Positions 36,408 through 46,690 of a DNA stretch of 64,000 nucleotides are shown one piece after another (position 1 is the stretch's first letter; every line of letters starts with the position of its first letter). Position numbers and translations under genes: made by a program. Below the pieces are notes generated by a model, which was given only the letters and a program-made list of their open reading frames with translations, made no database searches and had not been told where the DNA came from. Source of the stretch: Verrucomicrobiia bacterium (GTDB lineage Bacteria; Verrucomicrobiota; Verrucomicrobiia; Limisphaerales; JADLHS01); NCBI GenBank assembly GCA_026125285.1, contig JAHCLO010000001.1, positions 124,001 to 188,000 of the forward strand, written 5' to 3'.

Positions 36408-37295
36408 TTAATATACTACTTTGTTCAGCGGATATTCAATAATTCCTTCTGCGCCGTGTGCCTTGAGTTGCGGAATCAAATGACGCACCACGGCTTCATC
36501 AATGATCGTCTCCACCGCCACCCAGCCCGGCTGGCTGAGTTGCGAGATGGTGGGATTCCGCAACGCCGGCAGATTGGCGAGCAGTTTCTGCAAATTCTTC
36601 TGCGCTATGTTCATTTTCAGACCGACCTTTGATTCCGCCTCCAGTGCCCCGCGCAACAACAACGCGAGGGTTTCGATCTTTTTGCGCTTCCACTTGTCTT
36701 TCCATACCCTGTGATTCGCGATCAAACGCGGCGAAGAGGTCAGCAGGGTTTCCACAATGCGCAGCTTGTTTGCGCGCAGTGACGAACCGGTTTCCGTCAC
36801 CTCGACGATGGCATCCACCATCTCATGCGCCTTCACCTCCGTGGCGCCCCAGGAGAATTCCACCTCGGCTTTCACGCCATGCTGCTTGAGCCAGCGTTGG
36901 GTCAGATTCACCACCTCGGTGGCAATGCGTTTGCCTTTGAGGTCTTTCACCGACCTGATGGGCGAATGCTCCGGCACTGCCAGCACCCACCGCGTGGGCT
37001 GGCGGCTTACCTTGCTGAAGATGAACTCGCCCACTTCGTGAACCTTGGAATTGTTTTCTATGATCCAATCGTGGCCGGTGATGCCCGCATCAAGCACGCC
37101 ATTCTCAACGTAACGGCTGATCTCCTGCGCGCGGATCAGGCGAATGGACAGTTCCTCGTCATCCACATAGGGCACGTAGGACCGGCTGCTCACGGAAACA
37201 TTCCAACCCGCCTTTGCCATTTTCTGGAGCGCGGACTCCTGCAAACTGCCCTTGGGCAGTCCAAACCTCAACACTTGCTTGCTCATCTTGTTCAA
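36408..37295 (-). CDS. hisG: ATP phosphoribosyltransferase, long form
   Basis: 295 residues (start [19 protein letters not shown]; a second ATG lies at 37286). It catalyses the first step of histidine synthesis, ATP + PRPP to phosphoribosyl-ATP. Visible family features are GLPKGSLQE, the [10 protein letters not shown] segment, and the PRPP-binding region ending in ATEVVNL. A C-terminal ACT-like regulatory domain (about 220-295, ending PLNKVVY) allows histidine feedback, as in the HisG-long form. No other his gene is near. It is divergent from the squalene-hopene cyclase gene. Confidence 0.94.
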   Translation of the reverse strand: MNKMSKQVLRFGLPKGSLQESALQKMAKAGWNVSVSSRSYVPYVDDEELSIRLIRAQEISRYVENGVLDAGITGHDWIIENNSKVHEVGEFIFSKVSRQPTRWVLAVPEHSPIRSVKDLKGKRIATEVVNLTQRWLKQHGVKAEVEFSWGATEVKAHEMVDAIVEVTETGSSLRANKLRIVETLLTSSPRLIANHRVWKDKWKRKKIETLALLLRGALEAESKVGLKMNIAQKNLQKLLANLPALRNPTISQLSQPGWVAVETIIDEAVVRHLIPQLKAHGAEGIIEYPLNKVVY

Positions 37296-37428
37296 TCGAA
37301 ACCGGCGGTCAGTTCACCGCGGGCCGCATGGTTTACCCGATTTATGGCATGTGAAGCGAACTTTTTTTGAACCTTAATGCACAACCACCGAATATCGCCT
37401 TTACACTTTTCGCTCAGAATTGCAGATT

Positions 37429-39489
37429 ATGAACGTGTCTGTTTCGACTGAACCCAGCCGGATCGGGAACCTGAGTCAACAACCCGAACTCGGAAACCAA
37501 CGCCAGTCCGCCCTGGAAACCGCCCTGCAGCGGTCCCAGAATTATTTGCTCGGCATTCAGCAACCCGAGGGCTACTGGCTGGGCGAATTGATGGTGGATT
37601 CCACGCTGGTTTCCGACATGCTGGCTTATCACCACTGGAACGGAAAGGTGGACCCGGAATGGCAGCGCAAGGCGGTGAACCATCTCTTCTCCATGCAGTT
37701 GGCCGATGGCGGCTGGAACATCTACTATGGCGGGCCGGCGGAAGTGAACGCCACCATCAAGGCTTATCTCGCCCTCAAACTGGCGGGCGTGCCCGTCACC
37801 GACCCCCGCCTGTTACGAGCGCGCAGTGTGGCGATGAATCTGGGCGGTGTGCCCCGGATGAACACTTTCTCCAAGCTCTACCTCGCGTTGCTCGGTCTGT
37901 TCCCGTGGGAATACGTGCCAACGATCCCATGTGAGGTGCTGCTCATCGGCAAATGGTTTCACGTGAATTTCTGGGACATGAGCAACTGGTCGCGCGCCAT
38001 GCTCGTGCCGCTGGCCATCATCAACCACTTCAAACCCACGCGCCCGCCAAAGAACCACGTCAACCTCGACGAACTCTATCCGCAAGGTTTCCACGAGCGC
38101 GACCTCGCCCTGCCGCCGGACCCGGATCGGTTGTCGTGGCGCAATTTTTTCCTCTGGCTTGACCGTCTGCACAAATTCGCCGAGTGGTTTGCTCAGAATG
38201 GAATCCATCCCTTTCGCAAACTCGCCTTGAAGAAGGCCGAGCACTGGATGCTGGAACGCTTCGAGGGCTCCGACGGCTTGGCGGCCATTTATCCCGCCAT
38301 GCTCAATTCACTGATCGCCCTCAAGGCCTTGGGCTATGCTGACGACCACCCGCAAGTGGTGCGCGCCGAGCGCGAGTTGAAGAAGTTGGAGCATGGAACC
38401 GAGGACAGCGTCCGGATTGAACCGTGCCTTTCGCCCGTCTGGGACACGGCGATTGTCACCATGTGCCTGCGTGAATCCGGCGTGCCCGAGGATCATCCGC
38501 AGATCAAACGGGCGGCGGAATGGCTCATGACCAAGGAAATTCGTTTCCGCGGCGACTGGCAGTACAAGAACCCGGTGGACGTCGAGCCCAGCGGCTGGGT
38601 GTTTGAATTTGAAAACAAGTGGAATCCCGACGTGGACGATACCGCCATGGTGCTGCTGGCCTTGCGCCAAATCCCGACCGACAATCCAGCCAGACGCGAC
38701 GAGTGTTTCCGCCGGGGATTGAACTGGATGATGGCCTTCCAGTGCAAGGACGGCGGCTGGGCGGCGTTCGACAAAGACTGCACGAACAACATCCTGGAGA
38801 AAGTGCCGTTCGCCGACCATAACGCCATGCTGGATCCCGAGTGCGCGGACATCACCGCGCGCATTCTGGAATTGCTCGGCTATGAAGGCTGGCAGGCGGA
38901 CCATCCGCAAGTGCAGAAAGCGCTGGATTATATCCGGGCGCAGCAGGAGGAGGATGGATCGTGGTATGGCCGCTGGGGCGTGAATTACATCTATGGCACC
39001 TGGCAGGTGTTGCGCGGCTTGCGCGCCTTGAACCTGGACATGAACCAACCGTGGTTGCTCCAGGCCCGCAACTGGCTCGAAAGCGTTCAGCATGCCGATG
39101 GCGGTTGGGGAGAGCGCTGCAACACCTACGATGATCCGGTGTTCAAGGGCCAGGGACCGAGCACCGCGTCTCAAACCGCTTGGGCCGTCATGGGGTTGTG
39201 TGCGTTTGATAATCCGGACCTGCCCAGCCTCCAGCGCGGCATCGAATATCTCATCCACACCCAGAACCCCGACGGTTCCTGGGCCGAAGACGAGATTACC
39301 GGTACCGGTTTTCCGAAGGTCTTTTACCTGAAGTACGACATGTATCGCAACGCGTGGCCCTTGTTGGCGTTGGCGACCTATCGGCAATTGCTGAAACGCG
39401 CCGCCGGCCAGATGCCGATGGTGAATGGTTGTCCGCGGGAAATCCACGAATCGGCCTCGCTCCGGCCTATCGCCAACCATCGCAACTAA
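37429..39489 (+). CDS. shc: Squalene-hopene cyclase
   Basis: 686 residues from ATG 37429 (TTG at 37420 is an alternative). The catalytic DVDDTAM motif (D-x-D-D, about residue 401) and several QW repeats (QLADGGWNIY, QCKDGGWAAFD, QHADGGWGERC, QNPDGSWAEDE) identify a class II triterpene cyclase. It cyclises squalene to hopene and diplopterol at the inner membrane, giving hopanoids that stiffen membranes. The length is typical (about 630-720). No hpn genes are adjacent. A divergent 133-bp region separates it from hisG. Confidence 0.95.
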   Translation: MNVSVSTEPSRIGNLSQQPELGNQRQSALETALQRSQNYLLGIQQPEGYWLGELMVDSTLVSDMLAYHHWNGKVDPEWQRKAVNHLFSMQLADGGWNIYYGGPAEVNATIKAYLALKLAGVPVTDPRLLRARSVAMNLGGVPRMNTFSKLYLALLGLFPWEYVPTIPCEVLLIGKWFHVNFWDMSNWSRAMLVPLAIINHFKPTRPPKNHVNLDELYPQGFHERDLALPPDPDRLSWRNFFLWLDRLHKFAEWFAQNGIHPFRKLALKKAEHWMLERFEGSDGLAAIYPAMLNSLIALKALGYADDHPQVVRAERELKKLEHGTEDSVRIEPCLSPVWDTAIVTMCLRESGVPEDHPQIKRAAEWLMTKEIRFRGDWQYKNPVDVEPSGWVFEFENKWNPDVDDTAMVLLALRQIPTDNPARRDECFRRGLNWMMAFQCKDGGWAAFDKDCTNNILEKVPFADHNAMLDPECADITARILELLGYEGWQADHPQVQKALDYIRAQQEEDGSWYGRWGVNYIYGTWQVLRGLRALNLDMNQPWLLQARNWLESVQHADGGWGERCNTYDDPVFKGQGPSTASQTAWAVMGLCAFDNPDLPSLQRGIEYLIHTQNPDGSWAEDEITGTGFPKVFYLKYDMYRNAWPLLALATYRQLLKRAAGQMPMVNGCPREIHESASLRPIANHRN

Positions 39490-39560
39490 CGCGACGCTCG
39501 CCAGTTCGCGGTGCGGATAGTTGACAGCGCCGAGCCTGCTCACCATGCTCCCCCGCGCAA

Positions 39561-40346
39561 ATGGTCGAGCAAACCGTCAACATCGTCTCCAATGAACGCG
39601 CCACGGACCTTTACTTTCGACTCGTGGTCCGCGCTCCCCAGATCGCTCCGCTGGTTCAACCCGGCCAGTTTGCCCACGTGCGCATCCTGCCGCTGAGGGA
39701 CGCGTTGCTGAGACGACCGTTCAGCATCTTCCAGGTTGAAGGCGACACCTTCGCGATTCTCTACAAGTCGGTTGGCAAAGGCACGGAAGTGCTCTCTCGC
39801 ATGCGTCCTGGAGAGGAGCTTAACGCCATTGGCCCGCTCGGACACGGGTTCACGGTCCCGCAACCCGGCGGCGAAACTCCACTGCTGGTTGCGGGCGGAT
39901 ACGGCATGGCAGCCATGCACTTGCTGGCCCAGCGCTCCCCGCAAACAGGCATCGTGTTCGTTGGCGGCCGGCGGCGCGTGGACATCTTGTGCGAGGAGGA
40001 ATTTCGCGCCCTCGGCTGGGAAGTTCGCGCCACCACCGAAGACGGCAGTCACGGAGAGAAAGGCCTGGTGACCCAGCCTTTGATCGCCGAACTGAAGCGC
40101 ACCACCGCGGGACGCAAGTTGTTCGCCTGCGGCCCCACGCCCATGCTCAAAGCCGTTGGCCGATTGGCCGAGGAATTCAACGTGCCGGCGGAACTCTCCA
40201 TGGATGAACACATGTGTTGCGGCGTCGGTGTGTGCCTCACCTGCGTGATCCCGGTGAAGGCAGGCGATGCCTGGGAATACCAGCGCACCTGCACGGAAGG
40301 ACCGGTGTTTGATTCGCGCGAGGTCGTGTGGGAGGTGACGAGATGA
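39561..40346 (+). CDS. pyrK: Dihydroorotate dehydrogenase electron transfer subunit
   Basis: 261 residues of the ferredoxin-NADP reductase type. The FAD site RRPFSIFQV, the NAD-side GGYGMAAMHLLA, and a C-terminal 2Fe-2S cysteine set in HMCCGVGVCLTCVIP plus a later cysteine (YQRTCTEGP) are present. It passes electrons from dihydroorotate, oxidised by PyrD, to NAD. Its last codon overlaps the pyrD start (ATGA), so the two subunits are made together, as in type 1B enzymes. Confidence 0.94.
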   Translation: MVEQTVNIVSNERATDLYFRLVVRAPQIAPLVQPGQFAHVRILPLRDALLRRPFSIFQVEGDTFAILYKSVGKGTEVLSRMRPGEELNAIGPLGHGFTVPQPGGETPLLVAGGYGMAAMHLLAQRSPQTGIVFVGGRRRVDILCEEEFRALGWEVRATTEDGSHGEKGLVTQPLIAELKRTTAGRKLFACGPTPMLKAVGRLAEEFNVPAELSMDEHMCCGVGVCLTCVIPVKAGDAWEYQRTCTEGPVFDSREVVWEVTR

Positions 40347-41311
40347 AATCCGAAATCCGAAACCCGATGTCTGAAGCCGCCAATGACGCTCGCGCGACGG
40401 ACCTGTCCGTGCAGATTGGCTCACTGCGGATGCAGAACCCGGTCACAGTTGCCTCCGGCACCTTCGGCTACGGGGTCGAATACGCGGAACTCCTCGACCT
40501 CAATCAACTTGGGGCCGTCGTGGTAAAAGGCATCCGGCTCACTCCCGTCCGCGGCAATCCCACTCCACGCACGGTTGAGGTCGCCAGCGGCTTGATCAAC
40601 GCCATCGGCCTGCAAGGGCCGGGGGTGGATGGCTTCATCCAGAAGTATTGGCCTTTCCTCAAAGGACTGAAGGTGCCCACGATCATCAACATTTGGGGCA
40701 CGACCGTTGAGGAATACGCCGAGGTCGCGCGCCGATTCGATGGGCTCGGCGGTGTCGGCGCTTTGGAACTCAATGTGTCCTGCCCCAACATCAAGGAAGG
40801 CGGCGCGCAATTCGGCACGGACGCCAGACTTCTCAGCCAGGTCGTGGCTGCCTGCCGCAAGGCAACGCGCCTTCCGTTGATCACGAAAATGAGTCCCAAC
40901 GTCGTGAGCATCGCGCCTTACGCCAAAGCTGCCGAAGACGCCGGCAGTGACGCGCTGGCCGTGACCAACAGTTACCCGGCAATGGCGATTGATATCGAAA
41001 CTCGCCGACCCAAACTCGCCAACGTGACCGGCGGCCTGACCGGACCGTGCATCAAACCCATCGCCATCAAACTGGTCTGGGAAGCCGCGAAGGCCGTGAA
41101 AATTCCGATCATTGGCATGGGCGGCATTCAGAACGCGGCGGACGCCCTAGAGTTCATCATGGCTGGCGCAACGGCGGTGGCGGTGGGCACGGCAAATTTT
41201 TATGAACCACAAACGGCCCTGCACGTGATCGAAGGAATTCGCGACTTCATGCAGCGCAAGGATATTCGTGATGTCCGGGAGATTGTCGGAAGCGTGCAAC
41301 TCCCGAAATAA
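40343..41311 (+). CDS. pyrD: Dihydroorotate dehydrogenase, class 1B catalytic subunit
   Basis: 322 residues from ATG 40343, overlapping the pyrK stop by four bases. It is an FMN TIM barrel with TVASGTFGYG, the active-site cysteine in LELNVSCPNIKEGG, ITKMSPNV and GMGGIQNAADALEFIMAGA. It oxidises dihydroorotate to orotate in pyrimidine synthesis. Cysteine as the base plus the adjacent PyrK mark the NAD-dependent 1B class. A folded dispersed repeat starts 21 bp after the stop. Confidence 0.95.
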   Translation: MKSEIRNPMSEAANDARATDLSVQIGSLRMQNPVTVASGTFGYGVEYAELLDLNQLGAVVVKGIRLTPVRGNPTPRTVEVASGLINAIGLQGPGVDGFIQKYWPFLKGLKVPTIINIWGTTVEEYAEVARRFDGLGGVGALELNVSCPNIKEGGAQFGTDARLLSQVVAACRKATRLPLITKMSPNVVSIAPYAKAAEDAGSDALAVTNSYPAMAIDIETRRPKLANVTGGLTGPCIKPIAIKLVWEAAKAVKIPIIGMGGIQNAADALEFIMAGATAVAVGTANFYEPQTALHVIEGIRDFMQRKDIRDVREIVGSVQLPK

Positions 41312-41332
41312 TTTCCCTTAGCCTTGGGTAGC

Positions 41333-41473
41333 GCACGCGCCCTCGCGTGCGGCGGTTGACGCCCTCGTCAACCGCACGGGCGCGCCTCCGCGCCTGATTC
41401 AACGCGCGATGGCGCGCGTCGTCCCGGCTGCGAGGCGCAGCCGGGTCGCACGCGAGGGCGCGTGTGCTCCCCA
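41333..41473. repeat. Folded dispersed repeat, copy 1
   Basis: About 140 bp that could fold into a cloverleaf. It has outer arms (GCACGCGCCCTCGCGTGC near 41333 against GCACGCGAGGGCGCGTG near 41448). The first perfect hairpin is GCGGTTGACG/CGTCAACCGC (41352-41375, loop CCCT). A middle GC-rich arm follows, then hairpin CCCGGCTGCG/CGCAGCCGGG (41423-41445, loop AGG). A second copy lies at 59915-60050. Both end in GCTCCCCA. It sits in the first half of the 575-bp gap after pyrD. Confidence 0.85.
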
Positions 41474-41886
41474 ATGCTAGAAAAAGTGATATGCCCCCAA
41501 CGGCAAAATCCGTCCTTGCTGAACCTTGACGCTCCGCGCGGCTTGTGGTTGAGTGGAGGCGCAAGCGAGCCGCAAATCAGCGAGTGTCCTTACCGAGCTT
41601 GCTCCTTTGAGCCCCTGACTCCCTTGGCCGTTTGGGATATGAATCCGGCTAGGCATCTGGTGGAGCAGGAAGCAACGGAATCCGGGCAATCCAGCCTTCC
41701 GCTGCTGCGGGGAGACTTTGGTTGGATTGCGTCCCGCCTTCTCGTACCCGCAGTCCAAAGCCGGTCTTCCAATGGATTCGCAACGGCCCAGGCTGCGACG
41801 GTTCCTTGGCCCGACAACATCTCAAACCTTCTGCCCGGTCACTCAGCGCCACGGTTGGCGACTCCCCGGGTAGACTCTCCCTGCCT
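41474..41886. other. Non-coding stretch before the second sigma-factor gene
   Basis: About 410 bp with open frames on several strands but no start, codon pattern or domain I can support. The phrase around 41520-41580 (CTCCGCGCGGCTTGTGGTTG) and later GC-rich text show no hairpin stronger than background. It may contain the promoter of the sigma factor gene; I could not pick one with confidence. Confidence 0.4.
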
Positions 41887-42612
41887 ATGACCGCGCTCCG
41901 GGCCCAGGTGTTTCCGTCCACCCACTGGAGTGTGGTGTTGGCGGCGCATGCAAACGACCCAGCTCGCGCCCGGGAGGCGCTGGAAAAACTCTGCTCCGTT
42001 TATTGGTATCCGCTCTACGCCTTCCTGCGTCGGCGCGGTCATCAGCCCGCCGACGCCGAGGACCTTGTGCAAGGGTTCATCGCCCACCTGCTGGCGCGGG
42101 AGTTTTTTCGGGTGGCCGATCCCGACAAGGGCCGCTTCCGCTCTTACCTGCTCGCCTCGCTGAACCATTTCGTGGCGGACGCTGCGGAACGGTCCGGACG
42201 GCTGAAACGCGGCGCGGGCCATCCGCTGCTGTCGCTGGACGCGACGCTGGCGGAGCAACGCTACGCCCAGTAGCCAGCCGATCCCAGCGACCCGGCGCAA
42301 CTCTTCGAGCGCCGCTGGGCGCTGACGTTGTTGGACACCGTGTTGCAGCGGTTGGAGACGGAGGCGGCCGAGAGTGGCCGGGCCAGCTTGTTCCGTCAGA
42401 TCAAGGACGTGTTGCTCGGCGACCGCAGTGGCGTGCGTTACGCCGAACTCGCCCCGCAACTGAGCCTGAGCGAAGCCGCCCTCACCATGACGGTGCAACG
42501 ATTGCGCCGGCGCTATCGGGAGCTGGTTCGCGAGGAGATCGCCCACACCGTGAACCAACCGGTCGAGGTCGAAGCGGAAATGCGTCACCTGTTCCAGGTG
42601 TTGGGTGGGTGA
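41887..42612 (+). pseudogene. ECF-type sigma factor interrupted by an in-frame TAG
   Basis: One continuous frame of 241 sense-plus-stop codons from ATG 41887 (MTALRAQVFPSTHWSVVLAA). Sigma region 2 (KLCSVYWYPLYAFLRRRGHQ, DAEDLVQGFIAHLLAREFF) is intact. Codon 129 is TAG (42271-42273), and the frame continues PADPSDPAQLFERRWALTLL to region 4 (QLSLSEAALTMTVQRLRRRY) and TGA at 42610. Relatives usually read YALEPAD here, so GAG to TAG is the simplest change. It belongs to the sigma family paired with serine/threonine kinases in Verrucomicrobia and Planctomycetes; the partner follows at 42675. As written, only the first 128 residues would be made. Confidence 0.82.
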
Positions 42613-42674
42613 ATGTCAAAAGCGCCGGTTAGATTTTGGTGCCGATGCCGTAGTAACAGTTGAGGGACCATAAT

Positions 42675-45600
42675 GTGAATGATGCCAAGGCCAGTGAAGT
42701 GTTGGCGACGAAATGCCCCGTGTGCGGCGCGGTGCTGGCTGCGGACGCACCACTGGGGCTGTGCCCTCGCTGTCTCATGCGCGAAGCTCTCGGGGAAGGC
42801 GAGCCGGCGGAACAGTCCGAAGCGCTGCCGTTGGGGGGGCTTTGGCGATTACGAGTTTCTGGAAGAACTCGGGCTTGGCGGCATGGGCGTGGTGTACAAG
42901 GCCCGCCAACGCAGCCTGCATCGTGTGGTCGCGCTCAAGATGCTCCTCGGCGGCCAGTTTGCCGGCAAGGTCGCCTTGGGCCGCTTTCGCGCGGAAGCCG
43001 AACCGGCGGCTCAACTCCAGCACCCGAACATCGTCGCCATTCACGAAATCGGAGAACAGGACGGCTTGCCCTATTTCACGATGGACTTCGTCCCGGGCCG
43101 CAGCCTGGTGGATCTGGTGCGCGACCATCCGTTGCCTGCCCGTGCGGCGGCCGGTTAGGTGCAGACCATTGCCCGGGCCATCCATTACGCGCACGAACAA
43201 GGCGTGCTCCATCGCGACCTGAAATCATCGAACATCCTCATTGATGCCTTCGATCAACCGCGCATCACCGACTTCGGTCTGGCCAAGCGTCTCACCGGCT
43301 CGACTTCGGAGCTGACGGTTTCGGGGCAGGCCCTGGGCTCGCCCAACTTCATGCCGCCCGAGCAGGCGGCCGGGAAACACAAGACCAGCGGCCCGACCAG
43401 CGACATCTACGGCTTGGGCGCGATCCTTTACTACCTGATTACCGGTCGCCCACCGTTCATGGCGGAGAACGTGAGCGCCGCCGTGCGCCAGGTGTTGGAA
43501 AACGAACCAGTATCGCCCCGCGTCCTGAACCCGGGCGTCCCGCGCGATCTCGAAACCCTCTGTCTGAAATGACTCCAGAAGGAGGCGAAACAGCGTTACG
43601 CCTCGGCGGCAGAAGTGGCGGACGAACTGGGATGCTTCCTGCGGGGTGAACCGATCCTGGCCCGGCCCGTGAGCACTGCCACGCACATCTGGCGTTGGTG
43701 CCGTCGCAAACCCGCGTTGGCGACTTTGGCGGTGGCGGTGACGGCCCTGGCGGTGATTTCCACCATGACGGTCGCGCGCATGAAGCTGGCGCAGGCAGGC
43801 CGCGAGCAGGAGCGTTACCGGGCAAACATCCAACTGGCGGCGGCGCACATTGAGAATGGCGATGTGGATGAGGCGCTCGAATCCCTGCTGCAATGTCCGC
43901 CGCATTTGCGCCATTGGGAATGGGGTCATCTGGTTGGCGAATGTCATCGCGAGGTGCTCGCCCTCGACCACGCTCACGATTCCCTCACGAATTCTGTCTA
44001 CCAAATCAAGCCTCCGGAGTGGAAGTGCGGATTCAGCGCCGACGGTCGGCGCGTCGGAACCGTCCATCCCAGCGGCCTCGTGCAGGTTTGGGAACTGCCC
44101 TCGGGCAGGCCGCTGTGGAGTCTGCGCGCAACGAATGAAATCGCAGCGGGAATTCACTGGCTGCCTGACTGGTCGGGTGTGGTTCTGGCCCGCGGCAACC
44201 TGGTCGAGCTGGTTCCCGTCGCCAGTGCAGCGCCCCGGCTTCAACTTGAAGGTCACCTCCATGCGGTGCGGCGGCTTGCGGTAAGTCCGGATGGGCAACG
44301 CATCGCGGCCCTGGCGGCGGACGACACCTTGCGCATTTGGAATGCGACCCGTGGCCAGCCGTTGGCACAGTTTCCGGCTATTCCCGGCGGCCAGCAGGTT
44401 TTCTTCACCGTAGATGACCGCCTGGTGGTAGCGGCGGCGGATCAAGCCGTCGCTTACGACACTGATCGCGGAAGTGTGTTGGTGCGCATGGCCGTTGCCG
44501 CGCAAGACACCTTAGCCGTCCTGCCGGATTCGGCAGCGGAACGGTTTGTGAGCATTGCGGTGGGCTCGCGTTTCCCCGGCCACCGCTACCGGCTCATGAC
44601 CACCAACGGCTTGATTCGGGATTTGGGTGAAATTCCGCAGCGGCACTATAAAGAAACGGCGTTCAGCCCCGACCGACGCGCCTTTTGGACCAGCGGAATC
44701 GAGGCCACTGCCGCCGTTTATGATGCCCGGACCGGTCAGGGGATCATGACCCTCCCCACCCGTGTAATCCACGGATGTTTCAGTCCGGATGGACAACGAT
44801 TGGCCACCCGCGGAGGAACTTCGACAATTCATATTTGGGACCTGGCCACCCGTCGTGAACTGCTGAAACTGCGGGGACATCGCGAGCCGGTGCATGATCT
44901 GGCTTTCAGCCCGGACGGTCGTCTGCTGGTTTCCGTGAGTGCGAACGGCGGCGTCAAGGTATGGAGCGCTCAACCGGGCCGGGAAATCTCAGATCAGGTC
45001 GGTCTGCCTTGGGGGATTAGTTTTACCTCCGATGGCCGCCGGTTCGCTTACGCGCACCTGCCGGATTGGATTACCGTCCGGGACACCCAGAGTGGCCGCC
45101 CGGTTGTGCGGCTGCGGCGGCTTCACCGTATGTGTCTGGCGCTGGCCTTGCGTGCGGACGGCCGCCAGTTGGCCACCGGCGATGGCTTCGGTGAAACGGC
45201 CATTTGGGATGTTGAAACCGGGCGCCTGGAGCAGGTCCTTCGAGGGCATGGCCACACGAAAAGCCGGGTGCTGTACAGCGAGGATGGCACCAGATCGATC
45301 ACCAGCAGTGCGGACGGCACCGTTCGCGAATGGAACATCGAGTCCGGCCAGCAATTGCGGGTTCTGGCACAGTCAACCAACATGTTTTGGGCTGTAAACC
45401 CCAGTCCGGATGACCGGCTGATTGTGGCGACCGAATGCGGCGCCGCCAAATACGGCGCCGCCAGCGTTTGGAGGGTGGACTCTGGTCAATGCGAATACCA
45501 TCTGTGGACCGGTCCAGGTTGGGCGTATTACGCCGCGTTCACTCCTGACAACCGGCGCGTGGCGGCCGCGGGTGAGGACCGCGCGCTGCGATTCTGGGAT

Positions 45601-46653
45601 TTACAGTCTGGTCGGCTGCAATATAGCTGGTTCCTCCGCGGGATTTGCTCCACGTTTGCTTTCAGCCCCGATGGCCGACGCGCAGCCCTGCGGATTTCCC
45701 AGGGGGTGTGTTACGCCACGGACGCCCCCACCATGGAGATTTGGGATGTTGAAGCCGGGCGTCAACTCCTGGCCTTTCGCGGATCCATGGAGATCGGCAA
45801 TGTTGCTGGTTTTTCGCCGGATGGCCGACGTCTCGTCACGGATTGGTGGGATTCCAAGGTGCGTCTGTGGGAAGCTTTTCCTTGGACGGAAGCGGAATAC
45901 CCAGGCTCAGACAACCAGCCGCTTCGGGAACGGATGCGCCTTTATGCCGACCAATACTGGCGGGAACGGCTGGCCGCCGAGCGCGAAGCGGACGATACCA
46001 ACGCCACGATCACGGTCGAACTGCCCTTTGAGCGCTCCAAGCTCCCGGTCCGTGATCCCGCCACGCCGCCCAACCTCCTTGACCTCACGGCGCACTACAC
46101 CGGCGTCCTGAACGAATGTAGCTACCTTGATCCGTTAGCGGATTACATGGGGATTGACTTGCGGAACGCACCGCAGGGCTTGGTGCATTTTCAGAACGTG
46201 CCCTTTGACATGCGTGGGGTCATCCAACTGACTCACGCTTCCAGGGATCCTTCATGGTGGGATTACCCGCCGACGGTCGAACAGATCAAGCTCAGGCAGC
46301 GAGTACGCACGTTGCACGCGATCATGGGCAGCGTTGGTCGCGTGCGGGAAGGCAAGGCCATCGGCGCACTGGTCCTGCATTATGCCGATGGCACCCGGCA
46401 GGAGTGCGAAATCCTCTATGGCCGCCATGTTCGCCATTGGTGGACGCACGCGGATACCCGAACCGACACTGACCTCGCCCAAGTGGCGTGGGAAGGGCCG
46501 CACACCTTCCCGAAGATTCACCCCACGCGGCTGCGTATCTTCCACAGCTCCTGGGAAAACCCGCACCCGGACAAAACCGTCGTGAGTTTTGATTTCGTGT
46601 CGCGGATGACCACCACCGCCGCTCCCTTCCTGATCGCCGTCACGGTGGAATGA
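42675..46653 (+). pseudogene. Serine/threonine kinase with WD40 sensor, broken by a frameshift and two stops
   Basis: GTG 42675 starts a zinc-ribbon (CPVCGAVL...LCPRC). A run of seven G (42833-42839) then puts the kinase in another frame; six G would restore [20 protein letters not shown]. The kinase domain has VVYKARQ, ALKM, HRDLKSSN and DFGLAKR. It is cut by TAG at 43156-43158 (relatives have Tyr: AYVQTIA) and TGA at 43570-43572 (relatives have Cys: CLKCLQK). After that the frame is open to 46653. It has a membrane helix (LATLAVAVTALAVISTM, about 43713-43764), about ten WD40 repeats (FSPDGRRLV-type), and a C-terminal jelly-roll-like domain. It was once the partner of the sigma factor at 41887. 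Confidence 0.85.
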
Positions 46654-46690
46654 AACCTAAAAACCACAGATAAACCAAATGAACACAGAA
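46629..46690. repeat. Direct repeat left of the pseudopilin gene
   Basis: The segment TGATCGCCGTCACGGTGGAA onward to AACCACAGATAAACC and ATGAACACAGAAAA recurs in diverged form at 47638-47697. It covers the last codons of the kinase-WD40 gene (IAVTVE, stop) and the proposed ATG of the pseudopilin gene at 46679. The AACCACAGAT/ATGAACACAGA part resembles short dispersed repeats known from several bacterial phyla. Confidence 0.75.

Noticed and set aside
41462-41890. A 142-codon plus-strand frame before the second sigma factor
   Set aside because: It starts in the dispersed repeat, has no domain, and has the composition of non-coding DNA.
5901-46653. Genome-wide reassignment of TAG as a sense codon
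   Set aside because: TAG ends several intact genes at the expected place (for example 31208-31210, 61509-61511 and 63668-63670). The internal TAGs are confined to the sigma/kinase modules.
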